Shown piece after piece: positions 1 to 11,148 of a DNA stretch of 64,000 nt (position 1 is its first letter; each line of letters starts with the position of its first letter). The stretch covers positions 8,184,001-8,248,000 of the forward strand of contig NC_060023.1 of assembly GCF_021134715.1 (NCBI RefSeq), written 5' to 3'. This stretch comes from Daphnia pulex (Eukaryota; Arthropoda; Branchiopoda; Diplostraca; Daphniidae). Made by a program: the position numbers and the translations under genes. The notes below the pieces were generated by a model that saw only the letters and a program-made list of their open reading frames with translations, was not told the origin of the DNA and ran no database searches.

Positions 1-323
1 GAATAATCGTACTCAGTACTATCTAAGTATCTAACGATTAATAGTATAGATTTAATAGTCAACAAGGAAGAATAGAGGTAAAATTTTTTCCTACCTTTAA
101 GCCTGGGAAATACGGCCAGGCATCCATTCCATCCACAGAATAGTTGACTGTTACACCAGCCGCGAGCCCGCGAAAGAGAATTAAAGAGCAGTAGTCCGAG
201 TGGTGAGACAGGGCTTGTGTGGTAGTAGTTAATGGCGGCCTCTATGATCGAGCATGACATACACGTCTGTGATTTAAACATTGGGACTGTCTCCTCGAAC
301 AATTTGTAATATTTCTGCTAAAA
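1..323. other. 5' flank of NAT10
   Basis: No coding exon is visible here. The stretch precedes the NAT10 start codon and should hold its promoter and 5' UTR. I see no clear TATA box. The window opens inside this intergenic region, so the neighbouring upstream gene is unknown. Confidence 0.5.
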
Positions 324-3300
324 ATGGTGCGCAAAGAGTTGGATAAGAGGATTCGCACCTTAATCGAAACTGGAGTAAAACAGGGACATCGATCCATGTT
401 TGTAGTTGTCGGTGACAAAGCCCAGGATCAGGTATAAATAATAAAACTAACCATGTTTCTTTTGAGAAGAGACAACATGTGACACACTATTTTTTGGTTT
501 CTTTTTAAAGACGGTTATTCTACACAATATTTTATCAAAGACGACAATCAAATCAAGACCCAATGTCTTGTGGTGTTACAAGAAAGACTTGGGTTTTAGC
601 AGGTATTACATTTTTTTATTTTTGAAAGATGGGGATGCTTAAACATGTTTTTGGATACTTACAGCCATCGTCAGAAGCGAATGAAACAGATGAAACAAAA
701 GAGAAAACAAGGCAAAGTTGACATCAATGAAGATGACCCGTTTGAGCTTTTCATCCTTTCAACCAACATTCGGTACTGTTACTATGCAGAGACACATAAA
801 ATTCTGGGTAACACATTTGGAATGTGTATTCTTCAGGTTAGTCTAATTTTTTGTGTCTACTTTTTAAAAAATTGTAAAACTATCCGTATGTTTTCACAGG
901 ATTTTGAGGCCTTGACTCCCAACATCCTAGCAAGGACCATTGAAACCGTCGAGGGAGGAGGCCTGGTTGTTCTCTTGTTGAGATCCATCAACTCACTTAA
1001 GCAGCTCCATACTATGGCCATGGATATTCATGCGCGGTACAGGACTGAAGCACACAACGACGTGGTTGGCCGATTTAACGAAAGGTAAAAACCCAAGATA
1101 ACTTGTACATGTTTTATCACTGCAAACAACTAAAAATATTATTAATTTCTAGGTTTATTCTTTCTTTGGCCTCTTGCAATCGTTGCCTAGTTGTTGACGA
1201 TCAACTCAACATTTTGCCCGTTTCGTCTCATTCCTTCGAGATTAAGACTATGCCTGCAGTTGAAACAGTTGAAGAATTGAAAGAACTGAAAGCTAGTATG
1301 CAAGATACTCAACCTGTTGGTTCGCTTTTGAACTGCTGTTGCACTCTTGACCAGGTAATTTAACACAATTAAAGAAAACAATGAACTCGGCATTTAACGA
1401 AGTACCGCATTTCAGGCCAAAGCTGTTCTCAAATTTGTTGAGTGCATTTCGGAAAAAACATTGAGATCAACAGTGGCGTTGACGGCTGCTCGTGGACGTG
1501 GTAAATCAGCCGCATTAGGACTGTCGATGGCAGCTGCAGTTGCCTTTGGTTACTCCAACATATTTGTCACAAGTCCTAGCCCGGAAAATCTGAAAACTCT
1601 TTTTGAATTTATTTTCAAAGGTGAGACTTGTTTGAGATCTAGTTGTGAAAAGTATTTTTCTAATTCCCAACATTTCAGGCTTTGATGCACTTCAGTACAG
1701 CGAACATGAAGACTACAGCATCACGCAGTCGAGCAATCCTGAATTCAACAAAGCCGTAGTGCGAGTAGATATTTTCCATGATCATCGACAGACCATCCAG
1801 TATATCCATCCGACAGACGCAGCCAAACTTGGCCAAGCTGAACTGGTCGTGATTGACGAAGCTGCAGCCATCCCTCTACCACTTGTAAAAGCTCTGCTTG
1901 GGCCCTATCTGGTTTTCATGGCATCCACCGTCAATGGGTAGGCTCGCTTGTGAAATATTAAAACTGTACACGTCAAGTTGATAATTGCCCGTGTTTTAGG
2001 TATGAAGGTACAGGCCGATCTTTGTCACTCAAGTTGATTGAACAGCTGAGAGTGCAAAGCCGACCCATGGGTGCTTCTACTAAACACAAGGAGATCGATT
2101 CAAAACTTCTGGGACGAAGCTTAGCCGAGGTGAGTTTATTTAGAATGGATTTTTTTGGGATTTATTGGTTAATTTTAGTTCGTTTTTATGTAGATTACTT
2201 TGGATGAATCTATTCGATACCGGAACGGGGACGCTTGTGAAGCTTGGCTGAATCACCTTTTATGTTTGGACGCAACTTTGGCTCCGCCTATGCCGGCAGG
2301 TTGCCCATCACCCGAGAATTGCGACCTCTACTATGTGGACAGGTGAGCTTGATTTAAATATGACTTGTTTGTTTGTTTCTAATTTGCTGAGTACTAAATG
2401 GGAATTTAGGGACGCGCTATTTTCCTACGATAAAGCATCAGAAGCTTTCCTTCAGCGTGTCATGTCCTTGATGGTATCATCACATTACAAGGTAAAACCA
2501 GACTACCTTTTCTTTACCCGTGCATCTTTTAATCCACGCCATTTAACTTGTTGATTTTAGAACACCCCCAATGATCTTCAAATGCTCTCTGACGCACCTG
2601 CGCATCATCTTTTCTGTCTGCTCGGGCCTCTGGCGTCATCAGGAGGCAAGACGCATGAAGTGTTTTGCGTCATTCAAGTCTGCCTTGAGGGTGACATTTC
2701 AAGCGCATCCATCATGCAAGGACTGGCTCGAGGACAAAGATCGTCTGGTGACTTAATCCCTTGGACCGTGGGTACGCAGTTTCTTGATCAAGATTTCCCG
2801 AAACTATCTGGAGCACGCGTCATCCGCATCGCCACTCACACGGATTACCAAGGCATGGGTTATGGTAGCCGTGCACTGGAGTTGCTGGAAAAATACTATG
2901 AGCGAAATATGATCAACATGGAGGAAACGGAAGAGTCCGAACACAAAGGCCTCAAGATTGTCAACGAAGAGACTGTTGGCGAGCTCGGGAAGGATCAAGG
3001 AAAATCACGAAAGTTGCGACTTTTGCTGAAACTTAGTGAAAGGAAACCGGAACGGCTAGACTACCTTGGCACGTCTTTTGGTCTGACTGGACCTTTGTTG
3101 AAATTTTGGAAGAAAGCTGGTTATGTTCCCGTCTATCTCAGGTAGCGATTATTGATTCAAATCAGTGAAAATATTTCTGTTATTTTTAAAGATGAATTTT
3201 TGTCTAGGCAAACGGCGAATGATCTTACGGGCGAACATTCTTGCATCATGTTGAAGGTTCTGCGTGGCCAATTGGAAGATTCAGTCCCAGTGGATAACCA

Positions 3301-4380
3301 GTGGCTTCAAGCCTTTTGGTTGGATTTCCGTCGTCGCTTTATCTCACTCTTAGGATTCCAGTTTAGAAAAATGAGCCCAGCTCTCGCCTTGGCCATTCTC
3401 CACAACAAATCTGTCAGCGAAAGTCATACTGGTATTTATTAATTTTTTAAGACATATGTGTGAGAGAAAATAAAATCTTATCAATTTGAATGTTTTAGAT
3501 ATTTCGCGACAAGAATTAGAGATGCAATTGAGTCAGTACGATCTTAAAAGGCTCGAGTACTATTCACGCAATATGGCCGACTACCATCTTATCATGGACT
3601 TGTTGCCGAACGTTAGCAAAATTTATTGCTTGGGCTCGATGGGCGATACGCACTTTTCTGCCGTTCAACTCGTAAGCCAATTTGTCTAACTTCTTTTTGA
3701 ATTGCCATTCATTTTTCTCTTTTTTATTTCTATTTCAGGCTATTTTGATTGGCTTGGGATTGCAATACAAGACCGCTGACGAATTAGCTACCGAACTCGA
3801 GCTCCCAACCACTCAACTATTAGGTCTTTTTAATCGAACCATGCGTAAGATGTCGCAGTATCTGTCTTCAGTTGTCGAACAAGATGTGGCTGCTGCGTTG
3901 GAATCCAACTCGGGACGAAACTTGGTTTCGTTTGCTCAACCTCTCGCCCAGTCTTTATCAGACGAACTTGACGAAGACGCTAAAGTAAGTGTTTATTGAT
4001 TTTAAAATCCAATATTGACACAAGTTGAAGATAACAAATCATTCCGTCTATAGAAACTGAAGGAGAAGCAGATGGAAGAATTGAAAAAGCTGCAACTAGA
4101 CGACCTCTCGCAGTTTACAATTAAAGGCAGCGAGAATGAATGGAGTAGCGTGTTGGCCAAAAATCCCAAAGGCATCGTCAGCTTGAAAAGGTAAATTCGT
4201 TGATTTATTTTCTGTAGTATTGATGTTTAAACCAACTTTTTTCTTTGCTTTTGTAGCGGCGAGAAACGACGACTACTCGACGCTGCCGATGATGAAGCAA
4301 AAGCGGATGAGGAAAAGCCCGACAAGAAAAAGAAACACAAGAACCAGAGTCAACGAGGCAAAAAGAAAGTTAAGAAATAG
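324..4380 (+). CDS. NAT10: RNA cytidine acetyltransferase (NAT10 / Kre33)
   Basis: This ATP-dependent nucleolar enzyme makes N4-acetylcytidine in 18S rRNA and, with THUMPD1, in tRNA. I read 16 exons: 324-431, 511-602, 665-836, 900-1084, 1153-1354, 1416-1620, 1679-1937, 2000-2129, 2194-2342, 2410-2491, 2561-3141, 3208-3431, 3499-3671, 3739-3984, 4054-4190, 4257-4380. All have GT/AG borders and total 1022 aa, close to the roughly 1025 aa of the human protein. The N-terminus MVRKELDKRIRTLIETGVKQ is typical. The helicase-like part has the Walker A segment RGRGKSAALG and a Walker B-like VVIDEAAAIPLPLV. The GNAT part has RIATHTDYQGMGYGSRAL with the acetyl-CoA loop. The C-terminus is a lysine-rich tail, as expected for a nucleolar protein. 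The start is the first ATG that opens this conserved N-terminus. Confidence 0.97.
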
Positions 4381-4716
4381 ACTCTTTTATCTCTTTTCGA
4401 GTTTTTGTGAAACAAATATATGTATTTGGCACATTGATGTCGGTTTTGTGAATTAGAATAGATTATTCTAATTCACATTGTTCTAAATAATGTTAGATAA
4501 GACGGTAGTTAGACATTTACGAGAGTGGTTAATGAATTGTGAGCCGGAAAGAAATTCACATAAGATAAGCTATTAAAACAGTCAAAATGGTGGCAGATAA
4601 GCTAGCGTAAATGGACGTTCCACTTCCTGTGTCGATCGATACCGAACCTTTTTTTAAAAAAAACAAAAATTTCAACTTATTCTTTTTGCTCTTTGAGCTT
4701 TATTAAAAATTTTAAG
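4381..4716. other. Convergent intergenic spacer (NAT10 / M28-like)
   Basis: Short AT-rich spacer holding the two facing 3' ends. TTTATT at 4699-4704 reads AATAAA on the minus strand, about 13 bases past the M28-like stop, and is the likely polyadenylation signal of that gene. No clear AATAAA was seen for NAT10. Confidence 0.5.
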
Positions 4717-6720
4717 TTAATCACCATCCAAGTGAGATTGTGAGATAAATCGTTCCAATGTTACTACAACTTGATCCAGCATGTTAAGTCGATCTGAGGT
4801 TAAAAGTTGAGTGCTGTTGCAAATGGTTATTCCGCACATCCTTTGAATTCCTCGCCATTTACCTTTTAATGTGAAGAAAATGATCAAATTGTAAATCTTT
4901 TTGGCGGTAATAGATATTGACATCCTTGGTTTAGATGTATACGTACTAGTGTCAGTGAGAAGAACAGCAGAAAGTGGGTTGTTCTCAAAATTCCAAAACG
5001 GAACGTGATCTTGTTTTAAGAATTCGAAAAGTGCCGGTGAAGCAGCTGTACGGCGGATTTCTAGTTGGTACAAAGGGTATCGCTGTTGCGTGTCAGTTCG
5101 GTTCCACTCTTGCGCGATACTGTAATCCAGTTGGAGGCTTCTGAGTCTCTCCTTGGTGACCATTGCCAAATAGTTGCCCTTGTATAGATTTGCTTGGATT
5201 TGACTGAACGCTTCCGGAAATGACTATGTAATTGGAATATTTTCAAAAATGTTAGGAAACGTTTGACGTATACGAGACCCATTTTTTTTTTTTACCTTTT
5301 CAAATCCGTTAGGAAGAACTTGCGATCCCTCGCTGCTGTTATAATTCATAACTGAATCAAGTATGATGGCGCCAAGGAAACTCGGTTTGGGTTGCGAGTC
5401 TAGTATCGTCGCCAACTTTTCTTTGACGAAAAAAGAACTTCCACCAATCTGGGCCATGCCATCGCTAAACTCCTGTTAAGAAGAACAAATAGTTTAAAAA
5501 TTTGTCTCGTATTTTTTAAGGATTAGATAAGATGTTTACTTACGTTCTGGATGTCAAAGGCGACAAACATGATGGTATTAACAAGTACAGCCTTGCGGTT
5601 AACTATGGCATCAGCCAGCCCGCGAGCTATTTCCAACATGGCAACTACTCCGGAGCCGTTGTCATCGATACTAATCAATACGGAGGCATCCGAGTCGTAA
5701 TGAGCGCCGATGACTAGGATCTCGTCTCCCGCTTTTCCTCGATTACGTCCAGCGAATGTCACAATGATATTTTTGCCTTTGATTTCGGTCGCAATGTTGG
5801 GCACGAAGCTGATGGATGTGTGAAAGTCCTGAATTTCCATGGTGGTGTTGGGGACATTGTGGAGAATTTTTTCGAATTCCGACAAGATTCCGGCACGGGC
5901 GTTAATCCAGTTGACTTCGTTGAGATACGGGTGTCTGGGCAGAGCGAAATAATCGGTGAGCAAACTCTTGTAGCGACCCGTTCTTTCGGCTGCAGTCGAC
6001 CTGCTGGATGCGGTTGATTTAGCTTCTCCGTCTGCAACAGGAAAGATTTTCAAAGAATATAAGAAATAAAAAGAAGCGTTGGTGTATAACAAAACAAACA
6101 ACCACATTTTATAGCGTGAGTCTTCCTATCATTCTATTTATTCTGTGCGTGCCTGTGTGTCTGTGTGTTGTATATGTTTGCGTGTGTGGGAAAAAAAAAA
6201 GACTTTCGGACAGGATATCCGCCCAGCGCTGTGTCTGTGTGTGTATGCACACACGGTTGAAAGCTTCTTTTGCAGCAGTCACGTCTGTTTGGTTTACTTT
6301 TTTTTTCTCTCTTCACAAAAAAGAAAAAGGAAAATCTCGACAAAGGGTAAACGGGAAAAAGAACTGCTTTGATGCGCTATTTTTTAAGGGTGGACAAAAA
6401 GGAACATCTTCCCATAGATGTTTTTCTTTTCCCAGGGAATTTCGTTAACGTTTGATGTGTAGAAAATGCCGCACTCCGAATGTGAGTGGAATTTTGTTTT
6501 TGGGGGCGCTAATTTGAAATGATCATTGTGTATCTTTCTACTATTGTGCATATAGCCATTAGCCGGAAAGGAATCAGTTTTATGGCTCTGCAGATAACGT
6601 ACCGACACTAATAAAAATGCGATAAATAATTGGTGACGTTAGTTGAATAACGAACGTAGACTTACTGGTTGCGCAAACCGCGATGGTCGCCACGAGTAGC
6701 AGGAGTCGCCAATGCACCAT
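4717..6720 (-). CDS. Secreted M28 metallopeptidase-like protein, probably inactive
   Basis: Five exons on the minus strand: 6720-6666, 6031-5544, 5472-5296, 5223-4947, 4862-4717, giving 380 aa. The protein starts with the signal peptide MVHWRLLLLVATIAVCAT. The M28 fold is clear from VIGAHYDSDASV, then DDNGSGVVAMLEIARG, a core strand VNTIMFVAFD, and QDHVPFWNF near the C-terminal side. HYD and DDN supply the usual first zinc ligands. The Glu-Glu pair normally found right after the VAFD strand (catalytic base plus ligand) reads IQNEFSDG, and the late CYH-type histidine region reads RMCGITICN. Zinc binding and catalysis are therefore doubtful. The last intron (84 bases) has no stop in frame. I included it because splicing restores the family-like TDTSKWRGIQRM. 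Substrate and role are unknown. Confidence 0.85.
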
Positions 6721-8105
6721 TTTGTTTACGGTAATTTATTTACGACCTCGTAAAGATTGACCAACGGTCGAGCTGGAAAACGAAACTGTACTGAATGGCG
6801 GCTCTTACCGACGCCTTTCTCTTATACACAAAACTGATAGCCCATCGAAGATTACGCAGCGAGTTCCTTTGGTAAAACCAAAAGTCGAATGCCTTATACT
6901 ATCATCTTTTATTTAGTCCCATTGCCAATATCCTTTGAGACAACATCCGCTCCAGCGACGCATCGCTAACTAAACAAGTTGACACATCCTTACGACACGA
7001 CCGGAAGAAGAGGGGGGGGATTAAAATAATGACTTATTATCACTCCTTCTTATTAGAGATTCTAGGAAATAAAAAGGAACAGAGCAATATAAAGACTTGT
7101 GCGTTGGGAGTTGATTCATTTTGAGGGGGTGAGCAGCAAACCGGCACGCAAGCCAGCGATAAGACGCGCTCTCTGTCACCCCCTCAACCGAGTCACTCAC
7201 GCGGTTTTAGTTTATCATTCGGATTTTCGATTGATTAGGGCCGGCTTTCCCGTCGTTGATAACGAACGATCGATATTTCTAATCCACGTAGAATCTTTTT
7301 TTCTGTTGTACCACAATGTTTTCGTGGTTTCTTTTTATTTTTGGTTTCCCAGTGATCACAGTACTTTCTGACCAATGACCATGTTAAACAACCCGACTAC
7401 ACACATTGTCGGTGCACGGAAATATCAATATTCACGTTGTATTGGCACGCCGAACAAACGGCCGACATTTTGTCCATACGTGAGGGAAAGTTTCGATTTT
7501 TTAATAAATTTCCAAAGGAGAGAATACAACACGAGTCCGTTCGATGAGTTGTCAATGCCATAAAAATGACAAAAGCCTGTCGAAAACTTTTAGAAAGCCA
7601 TTCTCAATCAGCAGGTGAAGGGAAAGAAAAGTCAGGAATTCAAGTTGCAGGGATGAGCGCCGGGCGAGCGCGCGCGCGCAACCGAAAAACTTCGGGGTTC
7701 CCGTCACAGTCGGATCACGTGATGTTGATGATTGGCCACGCCCTGTTTTTACCTGCCCGCCGCCGGTGGACGGGGAGTAGAGTAGGTGTGTTCTGCTCTT
7801 AGAGATCGATTCATTTACCTTTTCCCGTTGCTCTCACTCGTCCCTCTTCAGTTTGTCTATGGGGGTTTCGATCTGATGCGCTTCAAACACACAACCGGAT
7901 GGCTCTCCGCATGCCAGTGACATGGTGTGTCACCCCTGTCGAGTAGTGGTTTCATTCCTTCGGTCGAAAATCGCAAAATACCCGGCGGCCTTTAGTATTC
8001 GGTGGTGTTGTTCAACGGCGACTTGTGACTTGTGCGGAGAATCGTGGTCGTTTCGGTGGTGGTGGACAATCGGCGGATAAATCGAAACCAAAAAATGGGT
8101 CCGTC
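6721..8105. other. Divergent intergenic region
   Basis: This region separates the M28-like gene (minus) from the membrane-protein gene (plus) and should carry both promoters. It has a G-run near 7010-7019 and a CG-alternating GCGCGCGC stretch near 7668-7680. Open frames here (7099-7371, 7566-7802) look non-coding: they show no domain, signal or splice partner. Confidence 0.5.
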
Positions 8106-11100
8106 ATGAATCCAGTCATTCTTCTATTCCTTCGAGTCGGACTGGTGGCCGTCGGGTGGTTGGCCTTGTCCACCCAAGCCGCTCCCGTTTTGCCGTCTTC
8201 ATTGGATGTTGGTAAGTCAAACCGAATTACTTTTGTTAAAACTCTGTTATTATTGGCATTCCGAAAGAGAATTGTGTTTCGGAATTTGATTTTTTCTAAA
8301 TGTCATCTGGTTCACAAAGACCAACAACAACACAAAAGACGACGGTAGCGTTGCCATGGCGACCACCGAGTTGTTAGTTGGCTGTGTGTCCCATCCGGCG
8401 CGGTCAACCTGGATGGGCTTATGCTTTTTCCCCTATAAATAGTTCATCATTTTTTGTTTGTCTTTTTTTCTCTTTTTTTTTTTGTTTTGTTTGTGGGGGG
8501 CTTCCTGTTGTTGATTTTCCGTCGACGGACACCGCACATGCCGTGTGTAGAACTGGTGGATGTCACAGCAGTCGATGGCGATGATATTGTCCAAAGTTCC
8601 ATGATCACGCCATTCCCTTCTGGCAACGCCGCCGAAGGATTGCAACCGGACGAGCCCAACTTTTTCTGGAGCGGCTCCGGTGATGATCCCGACGCTGGAA
8701 TGACATACTGGATCACGACAACCGTGTATAAAACGGCTGTCGTGACCATGACTCCATCCACGCCCAAACCGACCGTCGCCACTACATCTCCGACGACCAT
8801 TATTACCCCGACTCCGCCCCTCAAGGAATCATCAAGTCCTCCCATCACCTGGCCAATTGAAGCCTTCCAGCCACGAAATTGGATTCGAACGGTCATCCGC
8901 TCAGATTCGAATGAAACTTGGCCCAGATTCCACCAACTCGTCCAGTCTCGGCTGGCCAAAATGTATTCCGACTTGCTGCAGCAACGGAACGGGAGCAGCA
9001 CCGCCAGCGCCGTTGGGGCCGTTTCGCCGCGTGCCTACGTCATCATTCACAACATCACCCGTCGATTGGGAGATGTCGACGTCATCTACGCTCTGTCGAC
9101 TTGGCATCACCAAATGCTGATGGGAGGATCTGTCACCACGCGTCTAGTCGAACCTTATTTGGCGGTCGGAGCGGTGCGGAGAGTCGACGTCACGCGTCAA
9201 TTGTGTCACCGGCCGGTGAACGACACACAGGATGTTGCGTTGTGCCACTCGGTCGTCATCCAAGCCGAACGTAATTCACTCTCCCTTATTACCAAAACAA
9301 TGGGAAACCCAAGTGTCATTAACATAAACACATTTTTCATTCATTTCTTTTTTTTATTGGGCGGGGAGCAGCTTTCATCCGCGCGGAAGAGACGAGCGTG
9401 GCCGCTACGGCCAGTGCTAGTACCCAATACTGGATCGTCGGCACCATCATAGCCGTCGTTTTCCTTGTGATCCTAGTCGTCGTCCTCATCTACCTGATGG
9501 GCCGCAAGAAGAACGAGCGGATTAATAAGAAAGATGTCGCCGTCGGGGACTCGTCTCCCCCACTGCCCCAATCCGAATCGACTTCCCGGGCTAGTCGGAG
9601 CAAAGCCAGCAAGTTTTCGAAACAAATCGTGTCAAAACTGGTGAGTTGGTGTGACATCTATCAGCCCAGACTTTCTGTTGGCTAAATCCTCATTTTAATC
9701 CATGTGCCAAATGACTTGAAGATCATTTGTAAACGCCAATTGTCATGATATCGTCAAAATTAAAAGAAGAAACTTTAGCCCCCTACACACGGCTTCATAA
9801 ATACCTTTTCAAAACAAAAATACATTAATTTTAACAGCTATAGAGGGGGGGGGGTGTGGAGTTATAGCAGGGCGTAACAAAAAAAAATGAAACCGTTATA
9901 TAACAACCCTAGCGTGTCACGCCGTCCATTGTAACTGAATCAATCATCGAAGGAAAAGAAGAGAACACCCAAAAGTTTTGGGCTCCATACAGGCCTTCCG
10001 GTTATCGTGTTGATGTCTTTATATACTGCATGTTGCGTGTTTTTTCATATTATGATTAGATGAGCTCCGTGATGGATGTGTAGCTATAGCTGACTTTTGT
10101 TCGTTTGTTGTACAAGAACTTGGGAAGATGGATGTAATGTAATTCCAATCATAGGTGGCGAAGGCGCCAGCCGAAGTCGAGAAGGATCCCGATCCTTGGA
10201 TTAGAAAGTCGCGCAGTACGTCGAAGAAACATCGCAAAAATAAACGGCAGCTGCGGCCCCTAACGGCTCCGGAAAGAAATGCGCACCGCCAAAGTTCCAG
10301 TAGTCTCTCGGCCATTGTTTCCGGATCTTCCACGACAAGCAGCCTCGACCGAATGGAATATCGTCTATCTCGCGAAGAGCCCGTCCAACCCAGCCGTGGG
10401 GCCCGCCGCCTCAAACGGAAGAAAACGTCAAAGACTGGCGTCATGTCACCCGAGAAAGCCAATAAAGAAGAAGAAGAAGAATCGCGGGTCTCGGTGGTGG
10501 ACCCACCCGTTGCAAAACCGCGGCGTCAGAAGAGCCGCGCTTCCGTCGAAATGGAAACTCAGGAAGTATCGGCCGATTTCAGTGGCCGACCGGACACCCC
10601 TGATGATGACAAACTAACCCACGAAGCCCCGGAATTAGTTGTCCTGACTGACGACTATGGATGGCGACCAGGCAGTCTGATTCCGTCCAGGGTGACCGTC
10701 GGTGTCTTTGGGTAAAATCAACCAAAATTCTGTAAATTGTGATCCGTTCAATCAAATAATTCAAACGAAATTCAGTTCTAGGAAAATCTCTTCTGCTCCA
10801 GTCGCTCTTGAAGCTACCAGACAGGCTGCGAGAAATGGTCGAGAAACTGTCCAGCCCAGACGGGCGTGGTCGACGCCTGATCAAGTGGAACGTATCGGAT
10901 CATCGAATTATGTCGAGCACATCATTCCAAATAAGAATTACGAATCATCCGCCAATGAGAGTGCGAACGGTCAATCGACCCCAGAACCGCAACGACCGAT
11001 GACAAAGAGCCAATTGAAGCATCCAACTCTTCACATCCATTCGATATCTTATCCTACTTGGCCCAGCTTAAGCGACACGGATCCGGCTATCGAGTTGATT

Positions 11101-11148
11101 CGCTCCATTAAAGAAGAATTGAAAAAATTTGAACCCAAAGTTTCTTAG
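8106..11148 (+). CDS. Single-pass transmembrane protein, unknown function (SEA-like ectodomain)
   Basis: Five exons: 8106-8211, 8551-9270, 9372-9640, 10155-10711, 10782-11148 (672 aa). Exon 2 could instead start at 8569, also in frame. The start gives a signal peptide, VILLFLRVGLVAVGWLALST, ending near TQAAP. A Thr/Pro-rich stalk (about residues 90-130) leads to a compact module with N-glycosylation sites (NET, NGS, NIT) and a GGSVTT segment. It resembles a SEA-type domain next to the membrane. The helix IVGTIIAVVFLVILVVVLIY is followed by basic GRKKNER, then a long Ser/Lys/Arg-rich cytosolic tail ending in a short helical ELIRSIKEELKKF. This order recalls KIAA1549-like (UPF0606) proteins, but I cannot confirm that family. 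Intron 1 holds a TATA-like box. Confidence 0.75.
8434..8441 (+). promoter_or_regulatory. TATA-like box in intron 1 of the membrane-protein gene
   Basis: TATAAATA lies in a GC-richer context inside intron 1. About 100 bases downstream, an ATG at 8538 is in frame with exon 2, so the site could drive a shorter transcript lacking the signal peptide. The motif is directly visible. Its use is inference. Confidence 0.3.

Noticed and set aside
6116-6448. Open frames on both strands in intron 1 of the M28-like gene
   Set aside because: Produced by TG/CA and A/T-rich low-complexity sequence inside a clear intron. No domain.
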